Assembly (NCBI GenBank): GCA_032622095.1
Contig: CP136061.1
Coordinates: 261,858,077 to 261,922,076 of the forward strand
Length of the DNA stretch: 64,000 nt
Direction: 5' to 3'
Source of the DNA: Siphonodentalium dalli
Taxonomy: Eukaryota; Mollusca; Scaphopoda; Gadilida; Siphonodentaliidae
In this document: positions 36,801-52,500 of the stretch, piece by piece
Numbering within the stretch: position 1 is the first letter of the stretch
Layout of the letters: each line of letters opens with the position of its first letter
Program-made: the position numbers and the translations under genes
Notes under the pieces: model-generated
The model's input: only the letters and a program-made list of their open reading frames with translations
Told to the model about the DNA's origin: nothing
Databases searched by the model: none

Positions 36801-39800
36801 TTTGATTACATTAGAGTGGTCTATTTATTTGTGGTGATAAAGAAAGGGTTTAATAAACAAATCATAGTATTGCAAGAAACGTTTATCAAATGTCATGGAA
36901 CTTACTGTGCCACTGTTGGGGGAAAATTTCACAAATGTGCACATACCATAGTTTTTGGTTCTAATTTTTCTCTCAGCAGTCTGTCTTCAGAGAGGGAATA
37001 TCGGGCGTCACCAGTGATGGCGTCGACAGGACCCTTCTCTACCTGAAGTTTTATGGCTTTGTAAAGAACAAACAGTGATGACCCAGCACAGTCCTGGAAG
37101 AAAAAAATTAAATCAAATTTATATACAGCAAATAAGACCAACCGATTAATTGTTGGTCAGTTGCAAAGCCAATCTTAAATGTTTAATAGCCTGAAACACA
37201 GGAGCCTAAAAGCGATGAAACAGTATCCTAGTTTTACCAATAATCACCTTGGTTACAAAGGAAGTTGGTGGCTATATTCACAGATTTATATTATGAGTGA
37301 TTTGTGGATTAGATACTTCCCAGAAGATGATGCCTAAGCAGAATGAGGTCCCCAGAGGGTGAATTTGGTGATGCTAGCCTGCTGTGCGGGATAGCGTCAC
37401 TGAATTCACCCTCTGGAGACCTCATTCTGCAAATGACAGACACACTATTTGTAGGTTTGAATGAAACAACTGACATAAAAACACCACTCGGCTAACAGCA
37501 CATCCAGCATTTATCCGGGATATATGTTACAGAAGTTAAGTATGTATAAGGCGTGAGTATGAAGTATGTATAAGGCGTGAGTATGAAGTATGTATAAGGC
37601 GTGAGTATGAAGTATGTATAAGGCGAGAGTAGAATGAAGTATGTATACAGCGAGAGTTGTATGAAGTATGTATAAGACGGGAGTAGTATGAAGTATGTAT
37701 AAGGTGTGAGTAGTATGAAGTATGTATACGGCGAGAGTAGTATGAAGTATGTATACGGCGCGAGTAGTATGAAGTATGTATAAGGCGAGAGTAGTATGAA
37801 GTATGTATATGGCGCGAGTAATATGAAGTATGTATAAGGCGCGAGTAGTATGAAGTATGTATAAGGCGGGAGTAGTATGAAGTATGTATAAGGCGAGAGT
37901 AGTATGAAGTATGTATATGGCGAGAGTAGTAAGAAGTATGTATAACGTGATAGTATGAAATATGTATAAGGCGCGAGTAGTATGAAATATGTATAATGTG
38001 AGAGTAGTATGAAGTATGTATAATGTGAGAGTAGTATGAAGTATGTATAACGCGAGAGTAGTATGAAGTATGTATAAGGCGAGAGTAGTATGAAGTATGT
38101 ATAAGGTGAGAGTAGTATGAAGTATGTATAAGGCGCGAGTAGTATGAAGACATACCTTGAGATATTTGTAGAGACACAGCGATAACCAATTTGTCAACAG
38201 CTTCTCGACCACAGATTCAGTCCTGAAAAAGGATTGAAGACAGTTTAGATCGTATGATAAACAAAACTATAATGTCATCACATTACAACACTAATTAATG
38301 TGGGTAGTCAAAATAGAATGGCATTCTTCGTATTGTCCTTCTGTTCAGTTCTATAAGAATACATGGTCTATTATTCATTTTCTGGAGTAAGTTTACCAAA
38401 CAAACTTTAGGCTGTATGTACTGATTAGGCCTTTTGTAAAACATCTCCATTACTAAATGATGTCATTACATCGTGTGCTGCACCATCGAAGTTATGTCCA
38501 TTTTCCAGGTGAAATATACCACTGGAATATCATGAAAACCATACAACTGACTATATTGAAAGCCTATGAACATCCCAATCTTTGAACATCATTGAATTGG
38601 CTGAGAATAAAGCATTACTTACTAACATCAAACATGATTTCAAACCTTCAAGATACAATGGTTCCCATAAACCGAACACTGAGTCCCAGTTATGAGTAAT
38701 GGCCAACTGCTAGTGTTACGGACTGGAATGGATTGTTAGTCCCAATTAACAAGTCACTGCCATTTTATTTTTATATGATTGTTTTAAATCTAATAGTTTC
38801 AAAAGTTTGAAAACTCATTTGCTAATACGATATGTTTTGAACCAGCTACAGGTGTTTGAATGAAGAAAAGAAGAAAAATATAATTCTATGATAGTATCTT
38901 ACCTCCGTAACATCAGCTTGGGATGTTTGCCCTGAACTGACTTCTCAACTAACTCATCAAGAAGTACCTTGAGAATCCTGAAATGAGAATTTACACGGTT
39001 TAATTAAAATCACACACAAAATAGAGGCTTATAAGTATTCTACATCAAATGAGATAATATGTGACCCGCCATATCAAATCCAGTCGAAAGTCGGGATTTT
39101 TTTTACCATAGGTCGCCTCGCATATATAAGAGAATGCATTGCCTAACAATTTTTTACAATTTTAATAATTTTTTCTTGCATTCTTTAACAATTTTATAAT
39201 TTCACCCATACAGAGCCCCAGACAAACATGAGCAGACGACACTCTTCTATATGCTTCTATATATGTGTGGGGCTCCTGCAGGGTAATGGATGTTTTTTAT
39301 TTTATGTCCTAAAAATTGTAAGAAACATTTATTTACAAAAAATGATAAAAAATTGTTAGGCCAATGCATTCTCTTATATATGCGAGGCGACCTATGGTCG
39401 ACTCGCATATATAAGAGAATGCATTGGCACAGGGTAAAAAAATCCTGACTTACGACTGGATTTGATATGGCGGGTCACATATGAGTCCCAGGCGAACATA
39501 TTAAATCCTATAAACAAAGTTGAAGCATTGGTTATATACTATAGTGATCATACATGTATCACAATAAATGATCAAATATTCATTTTCAAGTCTGTCTGTG
39601 AAAGCCACCGCTGTGATTTATTTTTTGCTTAACCCTTTACCCAACAGAAGGGCCCTGTGCTAATGCATTCTCTTATATATGCGAGTCGACCATAGGTCGC
39701 CTCGCATATATAAGAGAATGCATTGGCTTAACACATTAAAAATTATAAAATTGTTAAAGAATGTAAGAAAAAATGGTAAAAAGTGTTAAAAAAAGATTTT

Positions 39801-42800
39801 TTTTTAGGCCAATGCATTCTCTTATATATGCGAGGCGACCTACGGTCGACTCGCATATATAAGAGAATGCATTGGCACAGGGCATAACTGTAACTATCAC
39901 AATGTGGTCAAGGAGCCGGTTCCAATGACACCCATATTTGTATGGTTCTATTGAGACAGACCGAAGATATTTTAGGCTGTTGAAGCTTTATTTGGCCGGT
40001 TGTGGCCGGTTTGTTGGGTAAAGGGTTAAAAACATATGACCTAATTTAGAATTAAAAATTATTACCTTTTGAACCCAATAGTACCTGTACCTAAAAACTA
40101 AACACAACTTAAGTATACGGTACTGAAATACCATCTGACCCTAGCTTGCAGCAGCAGAACTCCTGGCATGATCCCTGTAAGCCAGTGCATTCTTTTATAT
40201 ATGAAACGCATATATAAGAGAATGCATTGGCAGAGGATCTTCTGTGCTGCACCAGCACAGCTTCTGTCATGAACCTTGTAAGCCAGTGTATTCTCTTATA
40301 TATGCAAGGCTCCCTATGGGATAAATGCATATATATAAGAGAATGCACGGGCACAGGGTCTTGAATGCTGCACAAGCGCAACCCCCTGTCATGAACCTCA
40401 GTTGTTAATCTGGTGTCACATAATCATGAGAATTTGAAGCATACTCACTCTGTCATATATTCTAAGTTACTCTGGTAAACTATCATCAGGAGGGAAGCGA
40501 AATTCACTTTATCTCTGATTCCGAAGGATTTCTGTTCCTCCAGGGTCTTTATGAACTTCAACAAGAACAGTTTATTACTCAGCAGATGGTGAAAGTTCTG
40601 TAATCCGTGTTCACTGAAGTCTATACAATTACCATTCTTCATTGGCGGATGAAGAATAGCGTGATCGGTACATCCGGGAAATAGCACTTTGAATGTATAC
40701 ACATGATAATCCCAGACAGGAATACCTCCTGACATAAGGTCGGAGGTCATATCTGTCATGTCAGTCTGAAGTTCCGCGAATGCCTGTTTACATTCATTTC
40801 TCACATTGCTTTCTAAGTTGTCGAGTTGAATCTGGAGTTTTTTGTATGTGCGCTCGGCTTTTGTGTTTTGACGACGGTATATTATGAGAATCAGGACGAT
40901 GACTAACAGTAGGAACCCTCCAGCGGCAGTCACGCCTATAATCACTTCTACAGGAAACTGGAACTTTTCCATCGAATACTCAACAACTCCGATATCAAAC
41001 ACCAAGTTGGCGACTCTAACCTGGAAATTAAGTTAAAAACCAAGTTAAAATCATCATAGTTTGTTACTAAATAAGGAAACTAGTGATTCAAAATGCAATG
41101 TAAATAAAATAGATGTTTATCTACTGATTTCTAATAGTATTTATCTCTGTTTGTATTAGCATTCCTTCAAGGATTTCTGTTTATTCCAATAAAAAAAATA
41201 TATGTTTATGTAGGTTCTTGAACTTTGTAGGAAATTGATATGCATTATAAAAAATGAATGAATAGCCATGTACATATATAAAATATAACTGAACTGAACT
41301 GAAATTAAACTATATATAAGTCATTGTATTGTTAAGGTAGGCAAGATTTTCTAATATATACTATGAAGCCCATTCATCATTAATAGCTTGCATTATTCAG
41401 ATAATTTATGGCACACAAAAATGAACACCCAGGACATACCTTGCGCCTAAGAAACTGTATAAATCTTTGGATCATGGTTTGCCATCAGATTTGTGACCTT
41501 CCCGTCTGGGAATATTTTCGGACTTGGCACATGACTGAATATATTAATCCTTTCATGATTTCATGGCAGGAGCATTAAAGATCCTATGCCGCATGCTCTT
41601 ATATATATAGAGGATATCCACACTTTTTCAGTGGATATGGGTTATATCTCATGAGTGATGACAAAACATTGAATTTCCACGAGTGGCTTTCGCTACGAGT
41701 GGAAATTCAAATGTTTTGTCATCACAAATGAGATTTAACCCATATCCACTGAAAAAGTGTGGATATTCTGTTTATTATATACTTTAGTTACTTGCCTATG
41801 GCCCCAATGAATGTCAATTTATCAGAAATTTTAAGCTGACACATTACGCCCAAAAAAATAATCCCATATTTAAAACACTCAAAATGTTTAGATTTTGTTT
41901 ATATTATATACTTTCGTTACTTGCCAATGGCCCCCAATGAATGTCAATACATGATGTGTGCAGGAAATCATTCACTATGAAGTATAACCTGACTACACAC
42001 ATGAGGATCCATACGGTGCAATAATACCAGTGAGATATCGATATCTCACTAGTGGGATATCACTTATATCTCACTGCTAAAACCTTATAATTCATGGGCA
42101 AGTATATAATAAATATATATATGCGAGTCTCCAATATATAAGAGAATGCACAGGCTTACAGGGTCAAGGTTAATAATGTTAGGCCAATGCATTCTCTTAT
42201 ATATAAGAGAATACATTGGCACAGGGGTTTTGCATAATTTCAGGAAGCTCCAGTCATGAAAGGGTTAAAGAACTATTTATACCTTGACTCCGGGTGCCCT
42301 GTCGGCGACCTCTCTACCGAACTCATCGACACCATTAGGCTGGTTCTCCGGCACCTCACATATAATCTGGTTATCCGACACTGTAGTGATGTTACAGCTT
42401 TGTTTCCCGATAGTTACATAGTAATCCTTCTTATTGGCAGCAACAATAAGATTCGTCCCCTGAAACGCAAAAATAAACATCAAAATTAGCTAAAACTTTT
42501 AACAAGAGCATCGCTAGGGCGTGGCAAAATACGCTTGGGGTAATTCCAACAAAGGACCATAACTCTGATGAAAATTTACTGCGGAAACCAAATTCAAACT
42601 TGACTCACATACCAAATTTCATTCCATTCAGTTCAGATTTACAAAAGTTATCATACGGAAACGAAAATTTAGTGCAAATTCCAACAAAAAGGGCCATAAC
42701 TCTGGTGCACTGGCTTACACTGTCACGGTAAATATTTTTTGGCCAATGTATTCTCTTATATATGCCAGGCTCCCTATGGGAGACTCGCATATATAAGAGA

Positions 42801-43527
42801 ATGCATTGGCACAGGGTGTTTGTAATATTTCAGGAAGCTTCAGTCATGGAAGGGTTAAATCATATTCTTTTAATACAAACCTCCATGATGAGAACTTCTC
42901 CCTTGAATTTCTTGACTCCATCTTCGAACTTATACACCTCTGGGTTCGGGTAATACTGAATGTGATAGTCAAGTCGTTCTACTGATGAGACGTCATCCAT
43001 TTTAAATCCGACTGTCATTTCCTCTAATGAATCAACTGGTGCAAGAGTGTTCCTCCTTCTGCGCCTTTTTCGATTAGCGAACTCCTCAGATAACGACGGT
43101 GTTGGACACTTCATCGTCTCATCATCAATCTTTCTACATTCCTGTAATTGATATAAATGGAATTTAGGAACATGTTCATATTTAGTGTAATTCAATGAGT
43201 TGGTCTTATCAAATATAATTCTCAATCATCCACAGACCTGAAGATATGGTGTCGGACATTTGCAGAATGAGGTCCCCAGAGGGTGAATTTAGTAGCATCA
43301 ATAAATTCACCCTTTGGGGACCTCATTATGCTTTGGCCTCATCTTCTCTGAAAGTATCTTTATTATCAAATTAATAAGTTTTTCAGTTTCGTTTGATTCA
43401 GATTGAAGGACAGACCAAATTGCAAATAAGCACAATTTTGATGTTTACATTATAACGTAAAGGAATTTATAAAAAGGTAACCAGCATTGATAAAACAGAG
43501 TTCACTTTTATGGTACTGGTATTAATA

Positions 43528-43563
<36 letters not shown>

Positions 43564-46500
43564 ATGTAACACTTTCAAGCTGAAGCCACAAAATTATATT
43601 ACTGCAATACTATACTTACTGTGTGCTGTGTCTGCCTTTCCATGAACCCAGGCCTTGTCACATTGTACCAAGCAAACATATAAGCTCTCTGGACGGCTTC
43701 AAAGTTTGTGCCTTTCACGGTCAATGTCAAACCACCACTGCAATGATAGAGGAGAGAAGACATGGTTCAGTGAAATGAGCATCAACGATAGAGGAGGGTA
43801 GACATGATTAAATGAAACAAGCCTGTTGCATCAGAAAGATGGTCAAGAATATATTTCTACAATATAAAGGGAAAGAAAATTTATGTGTGATTCTAAAATT
43901 CATCAGAAAATAATTGCATAGAAATAAATCATTCAAACTGTTTTCCGAATAATTAATTAGTCCATGATATTTTCTGATCTTGTCATGTATGATAATGCTT
44001 TTATCTTAAAATTCCAGTTTCGTTCCCGAGGCGAATGTAATTTGTTCACCTTGAAACAATATCTCTGATGGAAAACACTACAAGAACAGGGAAACATATC
44101 CCACCTGGCGATGGATTTGAGTGGAGAGTTGCCGGTGACACTCGGGTTTTAACTCACCTGGCGATGGATTTGAGTGGAGAGATGCCAGTGACACTCGGGT
44201 TTTCCACATAGAAGAAATTGTCATCAGAGCCTCTCTTCTGTCCATCGAAGTCCATTATGACGCGTTTCTCCCATTTGACGGGTGGCTCCATGTCCAAAGC
44301 TGGAGTCTTACACATCACCGATCTGTCAGAGATCCTGCAAATACAAGAGATATATGTTCTGAAATCTCAAATACAAGAGATATATGTTCTGATATCTCAA
44401 GACTTTTGAATCATTTAAGAAATAACTTGTGTTTAAATTAAAGTTAAGCAGGTAAAACTGAAAGTTTGAAAACAAATTATTTAGCGCATTATATATGTCT
44501 CGCTATCAACAATTATATCTTGGGAAGAAACACCTGTCAATCACGCTTCCAGTTGAATTGAAAGTTTGTGATTAAATTGTACTTTTTTAACTTTTATTTC
44601 ATTCTTAGTTTATATCATATACTTTGCTGTAGCCAATATTATTTTACATTATTTTCTGTTCAGAGGTTATTCAACCGTTGAAATAACAAAATAACAGTGC
44701 TACGGCTGGCTTACTTGATAACTACGGCTGGCTTACTTGATAACTACGGCTGGCTTACTTGATAACTACGGCTGGCTTACTTGATAACTACGGCTGGCTT
44801 ACTTGATAACTACGGCTGGCTTACTTGATAACTACGGCTGGCTTACTTGATAATTAAGAGGCAAGCCTTCCCACATTATTCAGAGGCTGACACCCGACAC
44901 TTTCTGATGAGAATAAATCCTTCTGCATTAGTGACTCACTTGAGAATCTGACACGGTAGGTCTCCGACGTATGCCGTCACTTCATTACCAGTCGTTAGGT
45001 TTTTCCCTTCTATTGTCAGCAGTGTACCACCGGCTCTCGGTCCAATTTTCGGGTTTATATCGTAGATGTCTGGGTCCTAAAATATAACAAAGGGAGGTAA
45101 CCAATTTTCCAAAGGAAATATTCATGCAACAAACTGAAGCTATGGTTTTGGAATAAGAGTGAAGTATTTCTATTTAAGAAATGGATGTTGAATTGCTGGC
45201 ATTCCATAGAGTATGGATGCAAAAAAGCGTTCCACACATATAAATGTCAGTCCAACTTGCATCCATACTCTATGGAACGCAACAAAATCAACATCCATTA
45301 CTTATATTTACACCGAGTCAACTGGCAGATTTAGTTATTCTCGTGACTTGAGGCAAGTTGCATCTACACAAAAATGGATGCAAGTTGGGGTCAGCGCGCG
45401 ATGTCATGTGACATAATTTCGACCAACCAACATCCTGCATTCATGTTCCAAAATGCGATTGCATGTGTGAGTGTAAATATTTTAAGAAATACTTGAGAAT
45501 CCAGCAGATAATTTGATGAAATCAGTTGTGGAGAAAGAAGAAAGACACAGAAAAACATGGCAGTGTGAATGGGTTTGTCGTTACACGCCATCCGTCCTAG
45601 AATCCATCAATCAAAACAGACTTTGTACAAGGTTTATTCAGAAACAAAACGGGCTTGTCTTATAATGTATGATGATGTTTTCATAGTTTCGGTTTCATGG
45701 TTGAAGCGAACATCGTATTTTCGTCATGTGAGGTCAACTGGTTCGAAAAACATGTGTTGTGTGGAATTGCAAAAGATGACATGGCACAAGATGAAGAAAA
45801 CAGTGTTTTTCGGTAACAGGTGTATAATAAAGTTATTTGCAGAATTTCTATTTCCTCCTAGGTACTCACCTGATATGAGAAATTTTCTCTGTATATTTGT
45901 TTGGTTCCTCCAACAGACACAACAACCCGTCCTTGTGAAGTTTTACCAATCCAGCCAGCCTTACATACAATTCTGAAAAAGTGACAACTGATTCATCAGA
46001 CAGAATTATGGAGATATACTAAGAGTATTTTTATTCTGAGCATATATTTATTATCTTCTTTTTCAGGTAACATATTTTAACCATGTTTTAAATAAATGAT
46101 ATGCTGAAAAAAATTACAAAAATAATAAACAATCGCAATGTGAGGACTTTTTATTTCATCAAGACTTTAGATTATAGCTTATTTTACTGATTTAGCCCAC
46201 AAACACCACTTAAGATTTTTAGTTCTGAATGAAATTTCCAAGCTTTGAAAACTAGATGAGATAAATAGAAATCCTCTGATCCTAAAATAGGTTGAGAACA
46301 TTGTTTTTTTTTTATTACCTTCAGTCCTACTTTAGGATATCAATGATATTCATTTAAGGCAACATTAAGTTAATAATGGTTTAATAATTATGAACCCGTC
46401 CTACAACTTTTTTCTCAATATTATTTAAAAAACCAATTTTTTTATTTGACTATGTTGATTAAAATATGAAGCATGTGGTTTTATGGATAGAAAACCTCAG

Positions 46501-49500
46501 TTTTTTCATAATTTGCATTAAAAAATCTTGTGAAATTCATGGACAGTTCCGCTATTGGTGAATTGTTGTGTTGCTGATGTATTATTCCCCCTTCTGCATA
46601 GCAATCCATACGTAAACATACTTTTGTGAAGGTTTGTAGAGCTCTCTCAGTGGATGACAGATAACATCTGCTATCTTAACCGAGTTGAGGATATCTTCAA
46701 ACTTTGATCCCAATTCCTTTCCGGTGATTGTAACCAGTGTTCCTCCTCCAGTCGGCCCAGTAAGAGGGTATACCTGAAATCAGTATGCATGTGTTTTAAT
46801 CCCTATTGAATTATAGATATGACTGAACGTATTATGTGTCTGACTCAAATTTTATTACATTCTGTGTGATTTACCTTGATTTCTCGTGATTATAATCGAA
46901 AATTTCACTTCTGAATTATGTCACTTTAACTAGCGCATTATGTATTCATATGTGGTATCAATATTTATGCGTTGTGAATATAATGTCGGTATTATTCAGA
47001 TTTCTGGTAAATCAGATGTTTATAGTGGAATATAATAAACAGAATATTCACTCGATTCAACTGGTGACATGACATATTCAATTGAGGCAGGGACTATTTT
47101 GTAAACTGTCATGTTTGTACAACGTCCCTGCCTCTCATGAATTATTTCACGTTACCAGTTCAATCAAGTGATTATTCTCTATAGAATCATTATCGTTATT
47201 GAAATGGCCATGGCATATTGAGATCTCCCTCAATTCAGATTTGAATGTGAAAAACACACATAGTATCGGGTGCTCATAACTGTGGAATGTGCATTAAAAA
47301 TTTCTCACTTCTTACCAAAAACACCAATTGTGTTGTCTCAATAAGATGTTCATCGAGTGGGAGAAAATTAGTTTTTCCATAATAACTGGATTGTATAAAC
47401 TTTTGCTGACAATATTTCTCAGTGATTATTTTCTCCCAATGAAAATCCATAGCATTATTTTTTGTAGCTTTCAGAGCCTTTTCATACTGCCGAAGATGAG
47501 GCTTTTCATAAATCATACTTTATGGGGATTTAATTGGTCACAAGTCGATGCTATTACAGGTGCCTTTTCATACTGCTGAAGATGAGGCTATTGAATTTGA
47601 TAAATCATACCTTATCGATGATAGGAGCTGGGCATGAGTCGATGTTATTGCGGGTACCACACCAGTCCTCCAGTTGACAGATCCCACCGCACCAGATGCA
47701 TTTCATCTCCGGGTTGGTATAGTTGATACTCTTACATAGTCCACACTCATTCTGTCCAACGATCTTACAATTATATATTGTTGCTGAAATGTAATAATTA
47801 TTAAATCTTAAAAGATAGCATATCTTTGATCTTGGGTATAAAATAATATAATAATTCAGGTGAGCAGTAGCTTCAATTAGACCAAATAAATAAAGCTTTC
47901 GTATTCTCAGTTGCCTTCCTTATCACTGAATTTTTTTTTCAATATTTTCCACTATATTTTCTGTTTATAATATTGGATTTGAACAACGAAAAAAGGAATT
48001 ATTTGTTCGTTTCTGGAGCATATTTTCCAGATTTCGAGAAGAAAATAAATAGAGAATACCTACGGGTTTTGGTTGAATACCCGGATTATCTCTTGAGTGG
48101 GTACAAGGAAATACAAAATTTCCACGAGCGGCTGCAAGCCGCGAGTGGAAATTCTGTATTTCCTTGTACCCACGAATGAGATAATCCGGGTATTCAACCA
48201 AAACCCGTAGGTGTTCTTTTTATTATATGCGCTATAAACCGCACCAAAACTGCTAGTTTTGTCCTACAGTTCACTTCAAATTGTTAGAAAGCTTTGACAT
48301 TTGCATTTTGTTTACATTCCATCAATTGATTTGCTCACCACTGAATGACAAATATCGAGCATAGCCGCCATAAGAAATAGTCCCCATTGTTTTATTCTGA
48401 AATGATGCGAGAAAATTAATATATACATAATTTAGTGATAAGAATATATTAAAACAAATGAGTTAACATTATAACAATTAAATAACAGTTTATGAACCGT
48501 GAAAATCAATAATTAAAACTATAGTCCGGCTGTTATTGATACGCTTTGAAACTTAATGTGATTCGCCGCTATAAACCGGAAGTGATCTCCGAAAAAGTAA
48601 TACTATTGTGTTATCCATCGAGTCGGTCAGTGTTATCCATCGAGTCGGTCCAGGCGATGGATATAACGCTCTACGCCACGGCAATTTCCCACTATTTAAT
48701 GGGGAAGCATATAATAAAATAAAATATTCTCCTTCCCCTCATCTCAAAATTGATATCTAATTGCCTGATAACAGATATTTATTTAATGGCCTTAATTAAA
48801 AAATATATTTTCATTGTAGTTATGTGACCAGTAAATTACTGGATCATGTTATTTTAAGAAGCAATATATTAAAAGACCACATTTTAACCATTCAAGCCTC
48901 TCTCAGCTATGCAAAAAATTACATGCTCTATATAACCACATGTTCGCAGAGCAGTCGTCGAAGATTCAAGTCAAACTCTCTGTGAGTGATTCTCAGAATT
49001 GGTAGTATTAGCACATTCAGCAGATTTTATATATAGCATTCAGTTTTGGATGTGTTCTTTTTTTATATGTATAAAAGGCAAAATAAAGTCTTAAATAACA
49101 TTACAAGACTTCTAAGATCACTGAATAACAATGCTATAGTTCATACCTATTAATCCTTCTCTGTCCTCTATCTTATAGCTGTTACCCCACACTAATGACA
49201 TGCTGGCATTGTAAGCACTGTTAGCCAGCTTGGGGTAATTCACCTGAAATGTATTGTTAAATTCAATTGAATAAATAAAAATTTAAAAACTATAATAGTC
49301 CAGAATCTGACATATTTTATGTGTATTTTCATTAGCAATTGAAATCTTGCAAAAGCCTGGAGTCATATTCCACAGGTTACTAAACTGTATAACTGACAAG
49401 CCTTGAAATAGGGTGTCTGTCTCCAGAGGGTGAATTTAGTGATGCTACCCCGCGTAGCGGGCTAGCATCACCAAATTCACCCTCTGGGGACCTCATTCTG

Positions 49501-52500
49501 CAAATGACAGACACTATTTCAAGGCTTGATAACTGATGCAGATACTCAAGATACATTCTCAGGTATGTAGGTCCTTTCCTTGAAGAGCCATGTAATGAAT
49601 TGTCATCTGAATTTAAATGGAATTGTCATTTAAATTTTGATCTCAATAAATATATTAATTTTGCAATTAAACCTTGTTTAAAATATATTAAGATTTTAAG
49701 AACTATTGTTTCAACAAAATATTTGCTTCGTCCCATATGTGAGAAACTACAGTAATGCCCTAAATAATCGACTCCTTAACCACAGCAGAATTATGGGTAA
49801 CTTTGATATTACCCATAATTCTGCTTTGGTTAAAGAGTCGATTATTTAGGGCATTACTGTATGACAACCTCATAATTATAACTAAAATGAGTTTTCATTA
49901 TAATTACATTGTTCTGTACATATAAAATATTTGTGTATTTTGCACTCATCCCGGGCTAAAATACACTCATTTGTTGCATATTTTCTGTTGAATAAAGTAG
50001 GAGATGGCCCCATAAATGGCTAGTCTCCTTTAACTCTTTACCCAACAGAACGGCCCTGTGCCAATGCATTCTCTTATATATGCGAGTCGACCATAGGTCG
50101 CCTCGCATATATAAGAGAATGCATTGGCTTAACACATATTAAAAATGATAAAATTTTCAAATAATGTAGAAAAATATCATAAAAATTGTTAAAAAATGTT
50201 AGAATTTTTTTTTAAATTGTTAAAAGAATGTAAGAAAAAATGGTAAAAAGTGTTAAAAAAAAGATTTTTTTTAGGCCAATGCATTCTCTTATATATGTGA
50301 GGCGACCTATGGTCGACTCGCATATATAAGAGAATGCATTGGCACAGGGCATAACTGTAACCATCACAATGTGGTCGATGAACCGGTTCCAATGATATCC
50401 ATATTTGTATGGTGTTAGTGAGACAGGCCGAAGATATTTTAGGCTGTTGAAGCTTTATTTGGGCGTTTTTGGGCGTTTTGTTGGGTAAAGGGTTAAGTAG
50501 ATTTGTAATATGTGACATCTATGAATACTTACAGCTGGGAAGTTACAGAATACATTTTCGCTGTCCAGGTAGCTACCAGGGGCAGCAAACTCTATATTCC
50601 CGACATGGACTATGCACCTGTATCCACCAAAACCAGCCTGGAAGATAACATATACAGAAAGTTAAGTTACAAATTAGACAAAGTATTCTCGGTCCACAAC
50701 AGCTTGGGATTTCGGTTGAGTTGATGCCTTTTTGGACTAACAGACGAACATTAATATCTTTTAACTTGATGTATTTCAATAAAGTTTTTCCACATTACAA
50801 TCTTTAGCTTCGACTGATGTGTCATATTTGATACATCAAACGTTTGAATTTTATATATGCAAACACAACTGGGAAAATTAGAAACAATTAGAATTTTGTT
50901 GCTTGCACAGACAATTTGCCACAAATATTAAGCTCATTCTATATTGGTATATTTTACATGAAACAGTCGAGAAATTAGCTGATAATTTTCTGTATGTTCC
51001 GTACCTTGATGTAGGGTAGATTGACTCCTTTTATTATGACTGTCTTCTGTAGGCTGTCATGAAGGTAAATTCTACTCGTCCGCTTGTAGTTTATCTGAGG
51101 ACAGTGGCTAGGACCTTTCTTACCAGTCCCACTTTGCTGCAAGGACACAGAAACATTTTCAAGTTCAATTGGAGGGAGGGGGATAATTCAGTCATTTGTT
51201 CCTAAGTGACACATGAAGTTATGAAAGAACATATATTCTCTTTCTGAAAACAATGTACTAGTATGAAAAATATTGGAGATGATTAGATTCCATTCCAAGC
51301 CTTGAAATAGCGTGTCTGTCATTTGCAGAATGAGGTCCCCAGAGGGTGAATTTAGTGATGCTATCCCACATAGAGGGCTAGCATTACCAAATTCACCCTC
51401 TGGGGACCTCATTCTGCAAATGACAGACACGTTATTTCAAGGCTTGTTCCATTCCATTTTTGTTATGCTGTAATTTCACTTCAGAATGGTGGCAACCTTG
51501 TGTGATCATATTATGATAACAATTCTCAAGATGCTTCTCCAATATTCTTCATACTATTATATCATAGCTGACTTTTACGGTGATACTATATCACGATTAT
51601 ATATCAACGATTAACCCTTTACCCAACAAAACGGCCAAAACCGGCCAAATAAAGCTTCAACAGCCTAAAATATCTTCGGTCTGTCTCAATAGAACCATAC
51701 AAATATGGATATCATTGGAACCGGCTCCTTGACCACATTGTAATAGTTACAGTTATGCCCTGTGCCAATGCATTCTCTTATATATGCGAGTCGACAATAG
51801 GTCGCCTCGCATATATAAGAGAATGCATTGGCCTAAAAAAATTGGCCTTTTTAACACTTTTTACCATTTTTTCTTAAATTCTTTAACAATTTTATCATTT
51901 TTAATATGTGTTAAGCCAATGCATTCTCTTATATATGCAAGGCGACCTATGGTCGACTCGCATATATAAGAGAATGCATTTGCACAGGGCCGTTCTGTTG
52001 GGTAAAGGGTTAATACATCCAACTAATACTAGTTGACAAGTGCATGACTAAACACTATTGTTTGTTCCTCACCAAAATTGGAAAAGCAAGTCACAAGCCA
52101 TCAATTCTATTGTTAGATTATATATATAAACAAAGCTGACGAGAACCGCAAGTTCAGCACTGCTTCGAGAGAGAAGGAACGAGAAGCATAGTAGAATAAA
52201 TTTGAGACACTTCTCTCTTTATAGTCATCACGATAATTATGTGGAATTCATTATGACTTATCTATAATATGTTGTTGGTTTATTGAGAGGACAAATAAAA
52301 TATAATTGCTGGAACTTTCGTCTTTTTGATAATATCTGTGTCCGATCACTAGATGATGGGCCAACCTTCCTATCCCACAAATCTAATGGGTATACTTACA
52401 TTTTTCCATCCAACGGTTTCCTTCTCCCGACATGTTGTGGAATTGTGGGTACAGGTGTTGTCATAGATACACCATTCACAGTGGAAGTCTGTCGCTGTAC

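Noticed and set aside
45569-45976. 135-codon plus-strand frame
   Set aside because: Runs antisense across plexin exon l and its intron; no recognisable domain; the plexin exon explains the coding-like end.
48339-48396. Possible extra plexin exon (58 nt, good acceptor TTTCAG and donor GTGAGC)
   Set aside because: Joining it after exon i creates an immediate stop, and its length would shift the frame; exons i and j join directly in phase.
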